Positions 36,285-48,639 are shown, numbered from the stretch's first letter. The stretch is 64,000 nucleotides of DNA from Chiridota heheva (GCA_020152595.1 JAIGNY010000323.1:18812-82811), one strand, 5' to 3'. Translations and numbers: made by a program. The notes: generated by a model from the sequence alone, not told the origin.

Positions 36285-37545
36285 TGGCATGTTTAGCATG
36301 TTTGGCTCTGTCTTGCTCTGTTTGGTTCTGTCTGGCTCTGTTTGGCATGTTTAGCATGTTTGGCGCTGTCTTGCTCCGTTTGGTTCTGTCTGGCTCTGTT
36401 GGAATGTTTAGCATGTTTGGCTCTGTCTTGCTCTGTTTGGTTCTGTCTGGCTCTGTTTGGAATGTTTAGCATGTTTGGCTCTGTCTTGCTCTGTTTGGTT
36501 CTGTCTGGCTCTGTTTGGAATGTTTAGCATGTTTGGCTCTGTCTTGCTCTGTTTGGTTCTGTCTGGCTCTGTTTGGCTTGTCGAGCATGTTTGGCTCTGT
36601 CTTGCTCTGTTTGGTTCTGTCTTGCTCTGTTTGGCATGTTTAGCATGTTTGGCTCTGTCTTGCTCTGTTTGGTTCTGTCTGGCTCTGTTTGGCATGTTTA
36701 GCATGTTTGGCTCTGTCTTGCTCCGTTTGGTTCTGTCTGGCTCTGTTTGGAATGTTTAGCATGTTTGGCTCTGTCTTGCTCTGTTTGGTTCTGTCTGGCT
36801 CTGTTTGGCTTGTCGAGCATGTTTGGCTCTGTCTTGCTCTGTTTGGTTCTGTCTGGCTCTGTTTGGCATGTTTAGCATGTTTGGCTCTGTCTTGCTCTGT
36901 TTGGTTCTGTCTGGCTCTGTTTGGTTCTGTCTGGCTCTGTTTGGCATGTTTAGCATGTTTGGCTCTGTCTTGCTCTGTTTGGTTCTGTCTTGCTCAGTTT
37001 GGTTCTGTCTGGCTCTGTTTGGTATGTTTAGCATGTTTGGTTCTGTCTGGCTCTGGTTGGTATGTTTAGCATGTTTGGCTCTGTGTTGCTCTGTTTGGTT
37101 CTGTCTGGCTCTGTTTGGTTCTGTCTTGCTCTGTTTGGCTCTGTGTTGCTCTGTTTGGTTCTGTCTGGCTCTGTTTGGTTCTGTCTGGCTCTGTTTGGTA
37201 TGTTTAGCATGTTTGGTTCTGTCTTGCTCCGTTTGGTTCTGTCTGGCTCTGTTTGGTATGTTTAGCATGTTTGGCTCTGTCTTGCTCTGTTTGGTTCTGT
37301 CTGGCTCTGTTTGGCATGTCTAGCATGTTTGGTTCTGTCTCGCTCTGTTTGGCATGTTTAACATGTTTGGTTCTGTCTGGCTCTGTTTGGTTCTGTCTGG
37401 CTCTGTTTGGCATGTTTAGCATGTTTGGTTCTGTCTGGCTCTGTTTGGCATGTTTAGCATGTTTGGCTCTGTCTTGCTCTGTTTGGTTCTGTCTGGTTCT
37501 GTTTGGTTCTGTCTGACTCTGTCTGGCTCTGTTTGGTTGTGTCCA

Positions 37546-38295
37546 TGTTTTACAAATATCCTTAGACCGGGAGAGACGTGTTAAGATAATAATGACACAA
37601 CTGAGCATTGCATAAAGTACCCCTTGAAAGTGATTTTCCCTACAAACCATACTGTTATACCCGCAGTACACTATTTTTGTTTAATCGCCGCCCTCATGAT
37701 GTACAAACTAACTTTAATTGTTCAGGCTTATTAACCTGTTAGCGTCTATTAATTGCAAAGCCTTCAATACAATCAAACTAACATATTTTTGAGTCGCAAA
37801 AGGCGGGAATGACGCACATGTAGGCCTTCATAATATGAAAGCATAAAAGGTGACAAAATTTTAGATGAACAACATTTCAAAAAAGGCGCCCGTAAGTCGG
37901 CACATAATTTCAGCTTCAGGGGGCGTGAGACTTAACGCAAACAGAAGAACAAAGACGCTGCCTTCGAAGTCAAACAAGGAAATTAATACGCATCTTCTTC
38001 ATACAGTGGTCTTTTTAACCATCAAAACAGAACAACTTTTGTTATCAAATTTTTCCCATATACTAAGCAGATTGCGTGCAAAGTTAACATTTTACATTTT
38101 CCAAAACATTGACAGGCTATATACAACAATATAGAGCCCAAAGTATGTAACGTTGTACGTCCAAAGAACTGCTGTGTACAGGTGTAGTAGTTCCTTGGTG
38201 CATCCATGGAAGGAAGGCCGGAAGGGCTTCAAATAGCCGATTGATATATGGTAACACTCATCAGGGTTGGTATATTGGCTTTTCATGATATTTCA
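37546..38295. other. Non-coding stretch, no gene seen
   Basis: Unique sequence after the 17-kb array. The small frame at 37865-38134 has no recognisable domain. Confidence 0.5.
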
Positions 38296-38425
38296 AAGCC
38301 AATCTTGAAAAAAGCGTTATCTTGAAAAAAGTATCTTGAAAAAAGCGTCATCTTGAAAAAAGCGTCATATTGAAAAAAAGCGTCATCTTGAAAAAAGCGT
38401 CATCTTGAAAAAAATCGGCTTCTTG
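38296..38425 (+). repeat. 17-bp minisatellite, ~7 copies
   Basis: ATCTTGAAAAAAGCGTC repeats at 17 bp with small variations (ATATTG, an extra A, a lost GCGTC). Confidence 0.9.
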
Positions 38426-39674
38426 AAACTTGTTTGGCTGCAAAAAAAAGTTATTTTGCTAAATTGGCTTTTTTAACTGATAATTTGGTTTGGAGGGCTT
38501 TTTTGAGCACAAAAACTTATTTGACCACAACAAATCTCATTTGGTTCATCTTTGGCTTTTTCACAAAAATTTTCAAGGAAAATAAATAGAAAGTAAAACA
38601 TTAATTTTTTAATGACATTCGTGCCACGTGATAAAGAAGAAAAGTGTTCCCAAATTAAAGGAGATTTTCCTATAAGCAGTGACGTCATTGATACTTGTGC
38701 CCCCTCCGCCCCACCGAAAGGTGATCCTTCGTATCCACCTGTCTAACACTATGTGTACCAAATATAGCTAGAAGTTAGTGTGCAGGGTTTAGGCGCCTTT
38801 TATTTTCGCCATTTACTGATTCAGCCCCCTCCCCTTCAAATTTTTTTCCGCATTCCCTGGTTGTGGTGCATGAAAAGAGGACGGCTCAAAATCTTTAATG
38901 CAATTTTTTTTTATTCTGTCCTAAATTTCAGTCACTGAAATTCATTAGACTTTTTTTCTCCTGCTAATCTGCTAATATTTAATCTGTTAATGGAAGGTAT
39001 GAAATCTCCTTGTCATTTTCAACTGCTCCCATTCAAAGAACAGTGGTTAAGAACAATAGGTAAAGATAAGGAATTCCATGAGATTTCTTGTTTGGGTGTC
39101 ACAAAAATAGGCTCTAAAATTCAAATGCTGTTAATTGGTCCATTTGAAACCGATGATGACACTTTTGCTATTTTCATAGTTTATTTTCTTCTAATGAAGC
39201 TCAAGTTGTTGCAAACTGCCCATGTATCGTTAAATAAAAATACACTAACGAAGAACATATGTAGATGCGACACGATGCATTCTATAAGTTATATCTTCAA
39301 AAATGTGTTATTTTAAAGATCGCACTTTGATAAGAGAATGAACATGAAGTTCGGGGTCCTTTTTGTACCAGAACGTGTTACATTTGGGATACATTTCGTG
39401 ATCTTTACTGAAAAGTAGGCCTACTATCTAAAATTTCTCGGATAGTTTCTTTGGGTTTCCCCGGAGTTTTTTTTAGGGCAAAGTGAAAATTTTGCATGGC
39501 GATGGAACATTAATTGATTAATGCAAATTATAATCTCTAACAATTTACCACTTTTATATACTTGTGTGAACATTGGAGGGACGCTTATTCAAAATGAACA
39601 TTATTTTGTAGAAATGTGAAAATGGCATGCATTATAATTGTTCGTTACTGGCGCAAGATTCATACCATGACACC
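38426..39674. other. Non-coding stretch, no gene seen
   Basis: AT-rich unique sequence. A 108-codon frame at 38990-39316 has no domain I can recognise and no splice or promoter support, so I treat it as chance. Confidence 0.45.
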
Positions 39675-42600
39675 AAATGAGATACGGCACAATGCATGTA
39701 AATGTAAATGAGATACAGCACTGACAATGCATGTAATGTAAAATACGGCACACTGCATGTAATATAAATGAGATATGACACAATGCATGTGATATAAATG
39801 AGATACGGCACAATGCATGTAATGTAAAATACGGCACACTGCATGTAATATAAATGAGATATGACACAATGCATGTGATATAAATGAGATACGGCACAAT
39901 GCATGTAATGTAAATGAGATACGGCACAATGCATGTAATGTAAATGAGATATGACACAATGCATGTGATGTAAATGAGATACGGCACAATGCATGAAATG
40001 TAAATGAGATAGAAACAATGAATGTAATGTAAATGAGATACGGCACAATGCATGTAATGTAAATGAGATACAGCACAATGCATGTATTGTAAATGAGATA
40101 CAGAACAATGCATATAATGTAAATGAGATACAGCACAATGCATGTAATGTAAATGAGATACAAGACAATGCATGTAATGTAAATGAGATACATCACATTG
40201 CATGTAATATAAATGAGATACAGCACAATGCATGTAATGTACATGAGATACGGCACAATGCATGTAATGTAAATGAGATACAGCACAATGCATGTAAAGT
40301 AAATGAGATATATCACATTGCATGTAATGTAAATGAGATAAGACAATGCATGTAATGTAAATGAGACACAGCACAATGCATGTAATGTAAATGAGATACA
40401 GCACAATGCATGTAAAGTAAATGAGATATATCACATTGCATGTAATGTAAATGAGATAAGACACAATGCATGTAATGTAAATGAGACACAGCACAATGCA
40501 TGTATTGTAAATGAGACACAGAACAATGCATGTAATGTAAATGAGATACAGCACAATGCATGTAATGTAAATGAGATACATCACATTGCATGTAAATTAG
40601 ATACGACACAATGCATGTAATGTAAATGAGATACAGCACAATGCATGTAATGTAAATGAGATACATCACATTGCATGTAATGTAAATGAGATACAGCACA
40701 ATGCATGTAATGTAAATGAGATACATCACATTGCATGTAATGTAAATGAGATACGACACAATGCATGTAATGTAAATGAGATACAGCACAATGCATGTAA
40801 TGTAAATGAGATACATCACATTGCATGTAATGCAAATGAGATACGACACAATGCATGTAATGTAAATGAGATACATCACATTGCATGTAATGTAAATGAG
40901 ATACGACACAATGCATGTAATGTAAATGAGATACAGTCCAATGCATGTAATGTAAATGAGATACGACACAATGCATGTAATGTAAATGAGATACAGCACA
41001 ATGCATATAATGTAAATGAGATACATCATTGCATGTAATGTAAATGAGATACAGCACAATGCATGTAATGTAAATGAGATACATCACATTGCATGTAATG
41101 TAAATGAGATACGACACAATGCATGTAATGTAAATGAGATACAGCACAATGCATGTAATGTAAATGAGATACGACACAATGCATGTAATGTAAATGAGAT
41201 ACAGTCCAATGCATATAATGTAAATGAGATACATCACATTGCATATAATGTAAATGAGATACGACACAATGCATGTAATGTAAATGAGATACAGCACAAT
41301 GCATATAATGTAAATGAGATACGGCACAATGCATGTAATGTAAATGAGATACGGCACAATGCATGTAATGTAAATGAGATATGACACAATGCATGTGATG
41401 TAAATGAGATACGGCACAATGCATGAAATGTAAATGAGATAGAAACAATGAATGTAATGTAAATGAGATACGGCACAATGCATGTAATGTAAATGAGATA
41501 CAGCACAATGCATGAATTGTAAATGAGATACAGAACAATGCATATAATGTAAATGAGATACAGCACAATGCATGTAATGTAAATGAGATACAAGACAATG
41601 CATGTAATGTAAATGAGATACATCACATTGCATGTAATATAAATGAGATACAGCACAATGCATGTAATGTACATGAGATACGGCACAATGCATGTAATGT
41701 AAATGAGATACAGCACAATGCATGTAAAGTAAATGAGATATATCACATTGCATGTAATGTAAATGAGATAAGACACAATGCATGTAATGTAAATGAGACA
41801 CAGCACAATGCATGTATTGTAAATGAGACACAGAACAATGCATGTAATGTAAATGAGATACAGCACAATGCATGTAATGTAAATGAGATACATCACATTG
41901 CATGTAAATTAGATACGACACAATGCATGTAATGTAAATGAGATACAGCACAATGCATGTAATGTAAATGAGATACATCACATTGCATGTAATGTAAATG
42001 AGATACAGCACAATGCATGTAATGTAAATGAGATACATCACATTGCATGTGATGTAAATGAGATACGACACAATGCATGTAATGTAAATGAGATACAGCA
42101 CAATGCATGTAATGTAAATGAGATACATCACATTGCATGTAATGCAAATGAGATACGACACAATGCATGTAATGTAAATGAGATACATCACATTGCATGT
42201 AATGTAAATGAGATACGACACAATGCATGTAATGTAAATGAGATACAGTCCAATGCATGTAATGTAAATGAGATAAGACACAATGCATGTAATGTAAATG
42301 AGATACAGCACAATGCATATAATGTAAATGAGATACATCACATTGCATGTAATGTAAATGAGATACAGCACAATGCATGTAATGTAAATGAGATACATCA
42401 CATTGCATGTAATGTAAATGAGATACAGCACAATGCATGTAATGTAAATGAGATACATCACATTGCATGTAATGTAAATGAGATACGACACAATGCATGT
42501 AATGTAAATGAGATACGACACAATGCATGTAATGTAAATGAGATACGACACAATGCATGTAATGTAAATGAGATACAGCACAATGCATATAATGTAAATG

Positions 42601-43313
42601 AGATACATCACATTGCATGTAATGTAAATGAGATACAGCACAATGCATGTAATGTAAATGAGATACATCACATTGCATGTAATGTAAATGAGATACGACA
42701 CAATGCATGTAATGTAAATGAGATACAGTCCAATGCATATAATGTAAATGAGATACATCACATTGCATATAATGTAAATGAGATACAGCACAATGCATGT
42801 AATGTAAATGAGATACATCACATTGCATGTAATGTAAATGAGATACAGCACAATGCATGTAATGTAAATGAGATACGACACAATGCATGTAATGTAAATG
42901 AGATACAGCACGATGCATATAATGTAAATGAGATACATCACATTGCATGTAATGTAAATGAGATACAGCACAATGCATGTAATGTAAATGAGATACATCA
43001 CATTGCATGTAATGTAAATGAGATACGACACAATGCATGTAATGTAAATGAGATACAGTCCAATGCATATAATGTAAATGAGATACATCACATTGCATAT
43101 AATGTAAATGAGATACGACACAATGCATGTAATGTAAATGAGATACGACACAATGCATGTAATGTAAATGAGATACAGCACAATGCATGTAATGTAAATG
43201 AGATACAGCACAATGCATGTAATGTAAATGAGATACAGCACAATGCATATAATGTAAATGAGATACATCACATTGCATGTAATGTAAATGAGATACAGCA
43301 CAATGCATGTAAT
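39675..43313 (+). repeat. 30-bp satellite array, ~121 copies (3.6 kb)
   Basis: The unit GCATGTAATGTAAATGAGAT plus ACAGCACAAT is kept at 30 bp with few indels. The last 10 bp come in recurring types: ACAGCACAAT, ACATCACATT, ACGACACAAT, ACAGTCCAAT and ACGGCACAAT. Because 30 is divisible by three and the unit lacks stops in all three minus frames and one plus frame, very long ORFs result (up to 925 codons, 40581-43358 minus, a decapeptide repeat containing YLIYITCIVL). A block with TAGAAACAATGAATG occurs at 40009 and 41439, marking a 1430-bp internal duplication. Confidence 0.97.
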
Positions 43314-43494
43314 GACCTCCGTGGTGTAGTGGTTAATGCTTTGTCCTCTCACCTGCACGTCTCAGGTTCGTATCCCGGTGGTCTGCAACTAGTGAGTTCA
43401 CAACTGGTTATCAAATGCCGTGGCCGTTTTGATATAATGTCCAACACTGGATGCTTTCGGGACGTTAAACCTTGCTCAGTATGCTATGCTATGC
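43314..43494 (+). mobile_element. tRNA-Glu-derived SINE
   Basis: The first ~72 bp fold as a tRNA-like head. GACCTCC (43314-43320) pairs with GGTGGTC (43377-43383) with one mismatch. The A box is TGGTGTAGTGG (43322-43332) and the B box is GGTTCGTATCC (43365-43375). CCTCTCACC places a CTC (Glu) anticodon in the expected loop. A body follows with GGGACGTTAAACC, a motif seen in many invertebrate SINEs, and then an (ATGCT)3 tail. TAATG at 43310-43314 and 43495-43499 is a possible target duplication. The long non-tRNA body argues against a functional tRNA gene. Confidence 0.85.
43322..43375 (+). promoter_or_regulatory. Internal RNA polymerase III promoter (A and B boxes) of the SINE
   Basis: TGGTGTAGTGG at 43322 and GGTTCGTATCC at 43365 agree closely with the A-box and B-box consensus and have normal tRNA spacing. 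The B box has one mismatch to GGTTCGAATCC. Confidence 0.75.
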
Positions 43495-43517
43495 TAATGT
43501 AAAATGTCTTTAAAGGA

Positions 43518-43759
43518 AAGGTATCATCCCATGAATAAATTCACAAGTGAACGGTTTCCGGTTTTCAATTTTTCATAATCATTGCGAAAAATCTGCGATG
43601 TTATCAATCACACATTCGCCGGACCCAACCATAGAGGCCTACATTTGTTATAGAACACATGACAGATTTTTCGCAATCAATAAGGGAAATTGAGAACCGG
43701 AAGTGACGTTACCAGAACGGCGGCGTTCACTTCCAAATGTATTTATGAGACGATACCTT
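43518..43759. mobile_element. Palindromic ~240-bp MITE
   Basis: The left arm (AAGGTATCATCCC, ATAAATTCACAAGTGAAC, CCGGTTTTCAATTT, TTGCGAAAAATCTG) is matched in inverted order by the right arm (CAGATTTTTCGCAA, AAATTGAGAACCGG, GTTCACTTCC, ATTTATGAGACGATACCTT). Only a loop of about 80 bp is unpaired. No ORF. Confidence 0.8.
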
Positions 43760-45297
43760 GCCAATCAAAAAGGAAATTACAAATCAAATCTAAGCACCAC
43801 TATCTTATTTTAAGTGAATATTAAAATGATAAGGTCAAAAATAAACCCATTCAAATAATAAATTGCACATGGCAATGCACTGTTTAATAAATCATGCGCT
43901 GGCACCAATATATTGTTGTATGGTTATAAGAGAAGGACAGTGTGAATGCATACAAGTGGCGAAATATTTTACTTCAACTGTAAGCCACGTCTTTTTTCCA
44001 TCTTGTAAACACCCCTCTTTTGCTAAGTGGCTCTCTGTCCGTTAGGGCTTTAATTTAAAGCTGCTTTTTAATTTGTTCAATTCGCCAATGCCCAGATCAT
44101 GTCATAAAAGTTGAAAATTGATCATAACTTTAATAAAAATGACAAACCTAATGAAAACCACAATTCCCCGCTCAGTCAATCATAATGCTATTAATATACA
44201 AAACAGTTTTCTTTCTAAATCATTTAAATGCTGACGCCTTACAGCCTTACAAACCACTTGCGTGCATTCATGATTATGCTTTCGTGTCTGCTTTGGAGTT
44301 TTCGCACACTACGCAATAGTTCCTGTATGATTGCATGCATTCAGTCGGAAACAAGACCTCCGAGTCGATTGATCCGAATTCGAGTGATGAATTTCCAGAG
44401 TCAGGGCAATTTGCTCTAAAACCGAAAAACCCATATTTATCGTATGGATACACGATAAAAGATACGATTTTTAAAAATTAACGACTTCGTTTTATGTCAC
44501 AATGTGAGCACTACTTTTTGCACAACAGGCTATGAAAGATAAAAAACCGTAATAAAATTGACAACCGACCGATACGAAAAATAATGAAAATCACGAAAAA
44601 AAACAACTTACCAATTCGTGAAGTAAAACCAAATGTTGTTTAAACTATGAAAAAAATAATTTCAAATTCATCTTAGGGCAAATCACAAACCAAGAGCCTA
44701 AGAAAAGTTCTATTACATTTCGATGTCGGCTTGAATTGGACGCCATAATTATAGCGCATGCGCATTGAGTGTATTTCCGTAAAACAGATGTACAACACCA
44801 ATAGACGATCTACAGCGCTCCTGCCTCTCAAGAACAATTGATGTTATTGGAGGGGAAATTAAAAGCTCGAGGTTTACAAAATACTCTTAGATTCGATTGT
44901 ATATCAAGAGAAAGAGTTTATTTTGTGATTTATAAGAGTAATTTTATACCTAATTTCGAGATGTATACCCGTCATATCAGCTTTAGCGTTTGAAAAGCTA
45001 GATACCTCCCAGTTTTTCTAACTGTCAAGTTTAGAAAGATAAGTAGGCCCCATAAGTATTTTACGGACCCAATTTACCTCATTTAATAATATGAGGCAAC
45101 ATTTATCACAAATTTGGTCAGTTTTTTTTATTCCTATCAGCCAACGATTAAACAAAATTTTCTGAAATTTATTGAGAGGGGCTCTGGGGCTCCCCAAAAC
45201 CGTGACAGCTTTCATATCTCGCCTGGAAAATGAGTCAATTGTATATCTATTACTTTTTTTCATATACATAGCATGGGACTTCAACATGCTCTGTAGT
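43760..45297. other. Non-coding stretch, no gene seen
   Basis: AT-rich sequence. Short frames (for example 43863-44045 and 44228-44419) have no known motifs. Confidence 0.45.
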
Positions 45298-45494
45298 TAG
45301 TGGTGTAGCCACGGGGTGAATGGGGGTTGGGAATCCCCTTTTCACATGAAATTTTCAAAACTTGGGATAATCTTGGTTTATATATATATATATATTTCGG
45401 TTTTCAAAATTGCCTTCAGAATCGGGCTAAATTTGAACACTTGTCTTTGGAGGTGGTCTTGGACACCTCACTTTTTGAATGTTGGCTACACCAC
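45298..45494 (+). mobile_element. GTGGYGTAGCCA-ended MITE, copy A
   Basis: GTGGTGTAGCCA near 45300 is inverted as TGGCTACACCAC at 45483-45494. The interior shares AAATTTGAACACTTG and CTCACTTTTT blocks, in the same order, with 60664-60872. Non-autonomous. The termini recall hAT-type MITEs of other invertebrates, but no 8-bp target duplication is evident. Confidence 0.8.
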
Positions 45495-48330
45495 AATCAG
45501 TGGTGCAGCTGTTGTCCATGGGGGATACTGTGTTCGGGATCCTTGTCCAAGTAATTGCAATATGACATTGCTTGAGGGGCTTACATTTACGTTGATATGT
45601 ATGCTTGAATTTAATTACACTGCCAGAGTATGGAGGTTTACCCATTAGAAGTGGTACCTCATTGGTTATAAACCCTGGGAATAGAAGCACAAACCTGATA
45701 TGCTGGCACTTTTACCTCCAAGTCACTTGTGTCTCCTTACCAAGAACGTCGCTGGGGTATTCTGATTGGGCTCAGGGTCTTCTGAATGGTGATGGTAGGG
45801 GGTGGTTAAGGCATCAGTCTTCCAACTGGGTGGATTTATGAGGGTTCCCCGAAGAGGAACGGTTGTATTTTCAACTGCCATGTTAATTTCCCAACTGGGG
45901 TCCCATCTTTTTTTTTTTTTTTTTTTTTGGGAGACACCTCAACCCCACCCTGATAGTGACGTCTCTGTACCAACCATGTTGTTACACACCTGGTAGGAAT
46001 GTTTACCTCTGAAACTTTTATAACTCACCTTCGTAACATGGAACTCCAGACTTGATTAAATTAACATTCCAGCTTTAAATAAGTTTGTCCATTTGTCATG
46101 AATTCAAGTGGTTCTTGTTCTGTGCAATGTGGGGCAAATTGTCAGTTGGGAGTGAATAGGGTGAGATATGAAGGGAACTGTTACTAAGCAATCCATTGGA
46201 GAATATAACTCTTGACTCTTAATTATGAATAGTTGCAAGGAAGGGTTAACTATAATATAAAAGCACTATTATGAGGGCTGGGGCAACCTATCGCAAACAA
46301 TCATGGGAAAGGCCTGAGACGAGTAAAATGATAAGGAAATCAATAAGGCATACAAAGGGCTTGCTGCGTCTCCTTGCTACTAACTGTCAGTCTGTCAATG
46401 TTGTGATACTGTTTTCATCTGGATGTGCTTGAAGATAATCTGAATGATCAAAGGTGCTTCCAAGTTCCAAACAGAAATCGAGTTATTTTAAGTCACTGCA
46501 AATTTTCCATTCACCGAATTCCATCCCCCGAATTCCATCCCCTCTTCTGTGTGAATGAACCGTTTTCAGGAAAGGCTGAATGTTTAATACAGGGTCTTAT
46601 CTCAGGCTTCACATGAGTGGTATAAACCAATAAATAACCAAATGTGGCACCACCACAGTACTAGAGAGTCCCAAACCCAATGAGCATATCTAAACTAAGA
46701 TCATAATAGCAATTGTTTTTATTTTAAGGGAAAATGTACCTCTGTAACAGACATACATCAATGTTTGAATGAAGGGTGACTTTAACACACTGGTTTTCCT
46801 TCCCCCCTGGAAAATCTGCCTCACACTTTTCAATTAAATCATTGTAGCACTTTTTGTTTGTTCAATTCCAATTAAATTTTACAATTGATGGTGTATTACT
46901 CTTTTCCCATTATTTATTAAATAATTTCAAGAATAAGCATTTCAAAATTGGGCATAACTTTTCTCTGGGCTGTCAGATTGCATAGAAAATCTTTTCAATA
47001 TTACTTTTATACTTTCCATCCTTGCTTCTGACAAAAATGAATATATAAAATATTGGATTGGTTCAGTGTTAAACAACACATTACTTTGCGAATGCAGGAC
47101 ATTCATGTATACCTTTAGGTCTGTTACAATAAGCCCGTCTGCTATTTCAGTTAAAAAAGTGGCTCCATCAGATCTACAGTAACCTAAAACACAAAATACA
47201 TACAAAACTGGTATGTCTATCCTTGTTTGAGGCAAACGAATTTATAGATTAATAATTAAAGGATAAATGGTACACAAATACAAACATCCACATGACACTT
47301 AAGAACAATCAAAGAAAATACTTTATTATCAAATGATAATTGATTTATCTCTTTTGGTTCAAATGTCTTGTTTCAACTTCATCACAAATAAGCAATGCAT
47401 TAAACCCTTCATTTGTATATTGCTTCTTTAAAGATTATATATGGATGTGTAGACCATACCCCTTAACTTCTAGGCTTCTAGGCATACATGGTATTTAAGG
47501 CATGGCCATGATATAGGCCTTATGTCTCTCTCATGCACCTTCATATGCCTACTCTGTACTCATCAATCATGAAAATGGACTTTTTTACATAACAATTTTG
47601 TCCGACTTCGCTAAGGTGGGTAACAAATTCGGGTCATACTACAGTAATAGGCACTAGGCTAGTAGTAGTAGGCCTTAGTATTAGACCTAACGTTAGTATG
47701 CCTACTACCAGTGCCACTAAGGATAGGGACTAAATATTCGGTGCATAAACAGATCGTTCTTTGGAAACCCTAAACCTATTACCAGCAAATTCAAAATTAA
47801 TTCAAATTAATTTTATTTTGCATAATTCCGTCCTATGTCTCAATGCATTGCCATAATAATAACCTAGTGTTACAGAAAACCACATCTTATCACGTTAGGA
47901 AGAAAATTAGGTCCAAGAAGTGAGAATTTGGACTGCCTGAGAATTTTCATCTACTAAAAGTACTTAAAAGTGGCTTAAATTTGACGACACTAATAGTTTA
48001 CTTTATAAAAGCATATTGAACCTAATAAAAAGTTGTCTGCTATGAGGAAAAGTGACTTACACAGATCAGAAAAACGAGTGACGAATCTTACCTTTTCAAA
48101 GATCATCACAAAATGGGCCACGGAAATTTTTTATTTTGGGAACTTTACCGTGACTGAAAATGCTCGGATCCTGTAACCAATGGTTGACCCATGCTAACAT
48201 TAACGTTAACCTAACCGTTGGGCCTACTGCATAACTACAAGCACCCAACCAAAAGCTTACATTTTAACAACGAAAACTCATCGTAAACTGCCATGGCCCA
48301 ACCAAATTGTGCTATCTGGTTTATACTGTG
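45495..48330. other. Non-coding stretch, no gene seen
   Basis: Includes a 21-base T run at 45908-45928 and a short tandem of CGAATTCCATCCCC near 46515. No exon-like ORF with splice context was recognised on either strand. Confidence 0.45.
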
Positions 48331-48510
48331 GTTTGAGCATAGCTGCATAGGCGGGATTTGACGGGAGAAAAGGAGTACTTTCTTCTCCCTCACTTCTTGT
48401 CCAACTGAATAATTTTCTATAGTGATGTGTTGTATTTTAACGTGATTTTGTAATTTCCCAACACACACAGACTTTTGACTTTCCCCCCACTTTCGGTAGT
48501 CAAATCCCGC
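48331..48510 (+). mobile_element. Interspersed repeat family 1, copy c (MITE-like)
   Basis: GCGGGATTTGAC at 48351-48362 is exactly inverted as GTCAAATCCCGC at 48499-48510, giving a ~160-bp MITE-like element. A preceding GGTTTGAGCATAGCTGC block is shared with 1736-1915 and, inverted, with 2531-2720. No coding capacity. Confidence 0.75.
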
Positions 48511-48639
48511 TAATATATTAGCCATCTTTTGAGCAAATAAATAATTATCGCAATTAATGAATCACAATTAATCAATGCTAGTATCACACAAATACACTTC
48601 CAAGTGGCAATCATTATACGAAATATAACCCAACAGATC

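Larger units (their letters stand above)
20611..37545 (+). repeat. 17-kb array of ~58-bp units built from ~10-bp subunits
   Basis: The main unit is ATGTTTGGCTCTGTCTTGCT, CTGTTTGGTTCTGTCTGGCT, CTGTTTGGCATGTTTAGC, 58 bp. It can itself be read as variants of a decamer TCTGTYTKGY plus the boundary motif CATGTTTAGCATG. About 290 monomer-equivalents are present, many lacking or gaining decamers. The top strand is strongly T/G-biased: a typical unit has about 28 T, 16 G, 11 C and 3 A. Longer-range duplications lie inside. All frames (CLALFGSVW on the plus strand, RARQNQTEQDRAKHAK on the minus) are repeat shadows: 58 is not a multiple of three, so the frame changes every unit. Confidence 0.97.

Noticed and set aside
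20611-37545. NFI or forkhead binding-site array (TTGGCA, TGTTTAG)
   Set aside because: The half-sites occur only because the decamer contains them. They lack palindromic spacing or separate conservation, so no regulatory claim is justified.
40581-43358. 925-codon minus-strand ORF as a giant repetitive protein
   Set aside because: The 30-bp unit is open in all minus frames, so length is no evidence of coding. There are no splice or regulatory signals.
43314-43386. Functional tRNA-Glu gene
   Set aside because: The acceptor stem has a mismatch, the B box deviates, and a SINE body with a short-repeat tail follows instead of a T-run terminator.
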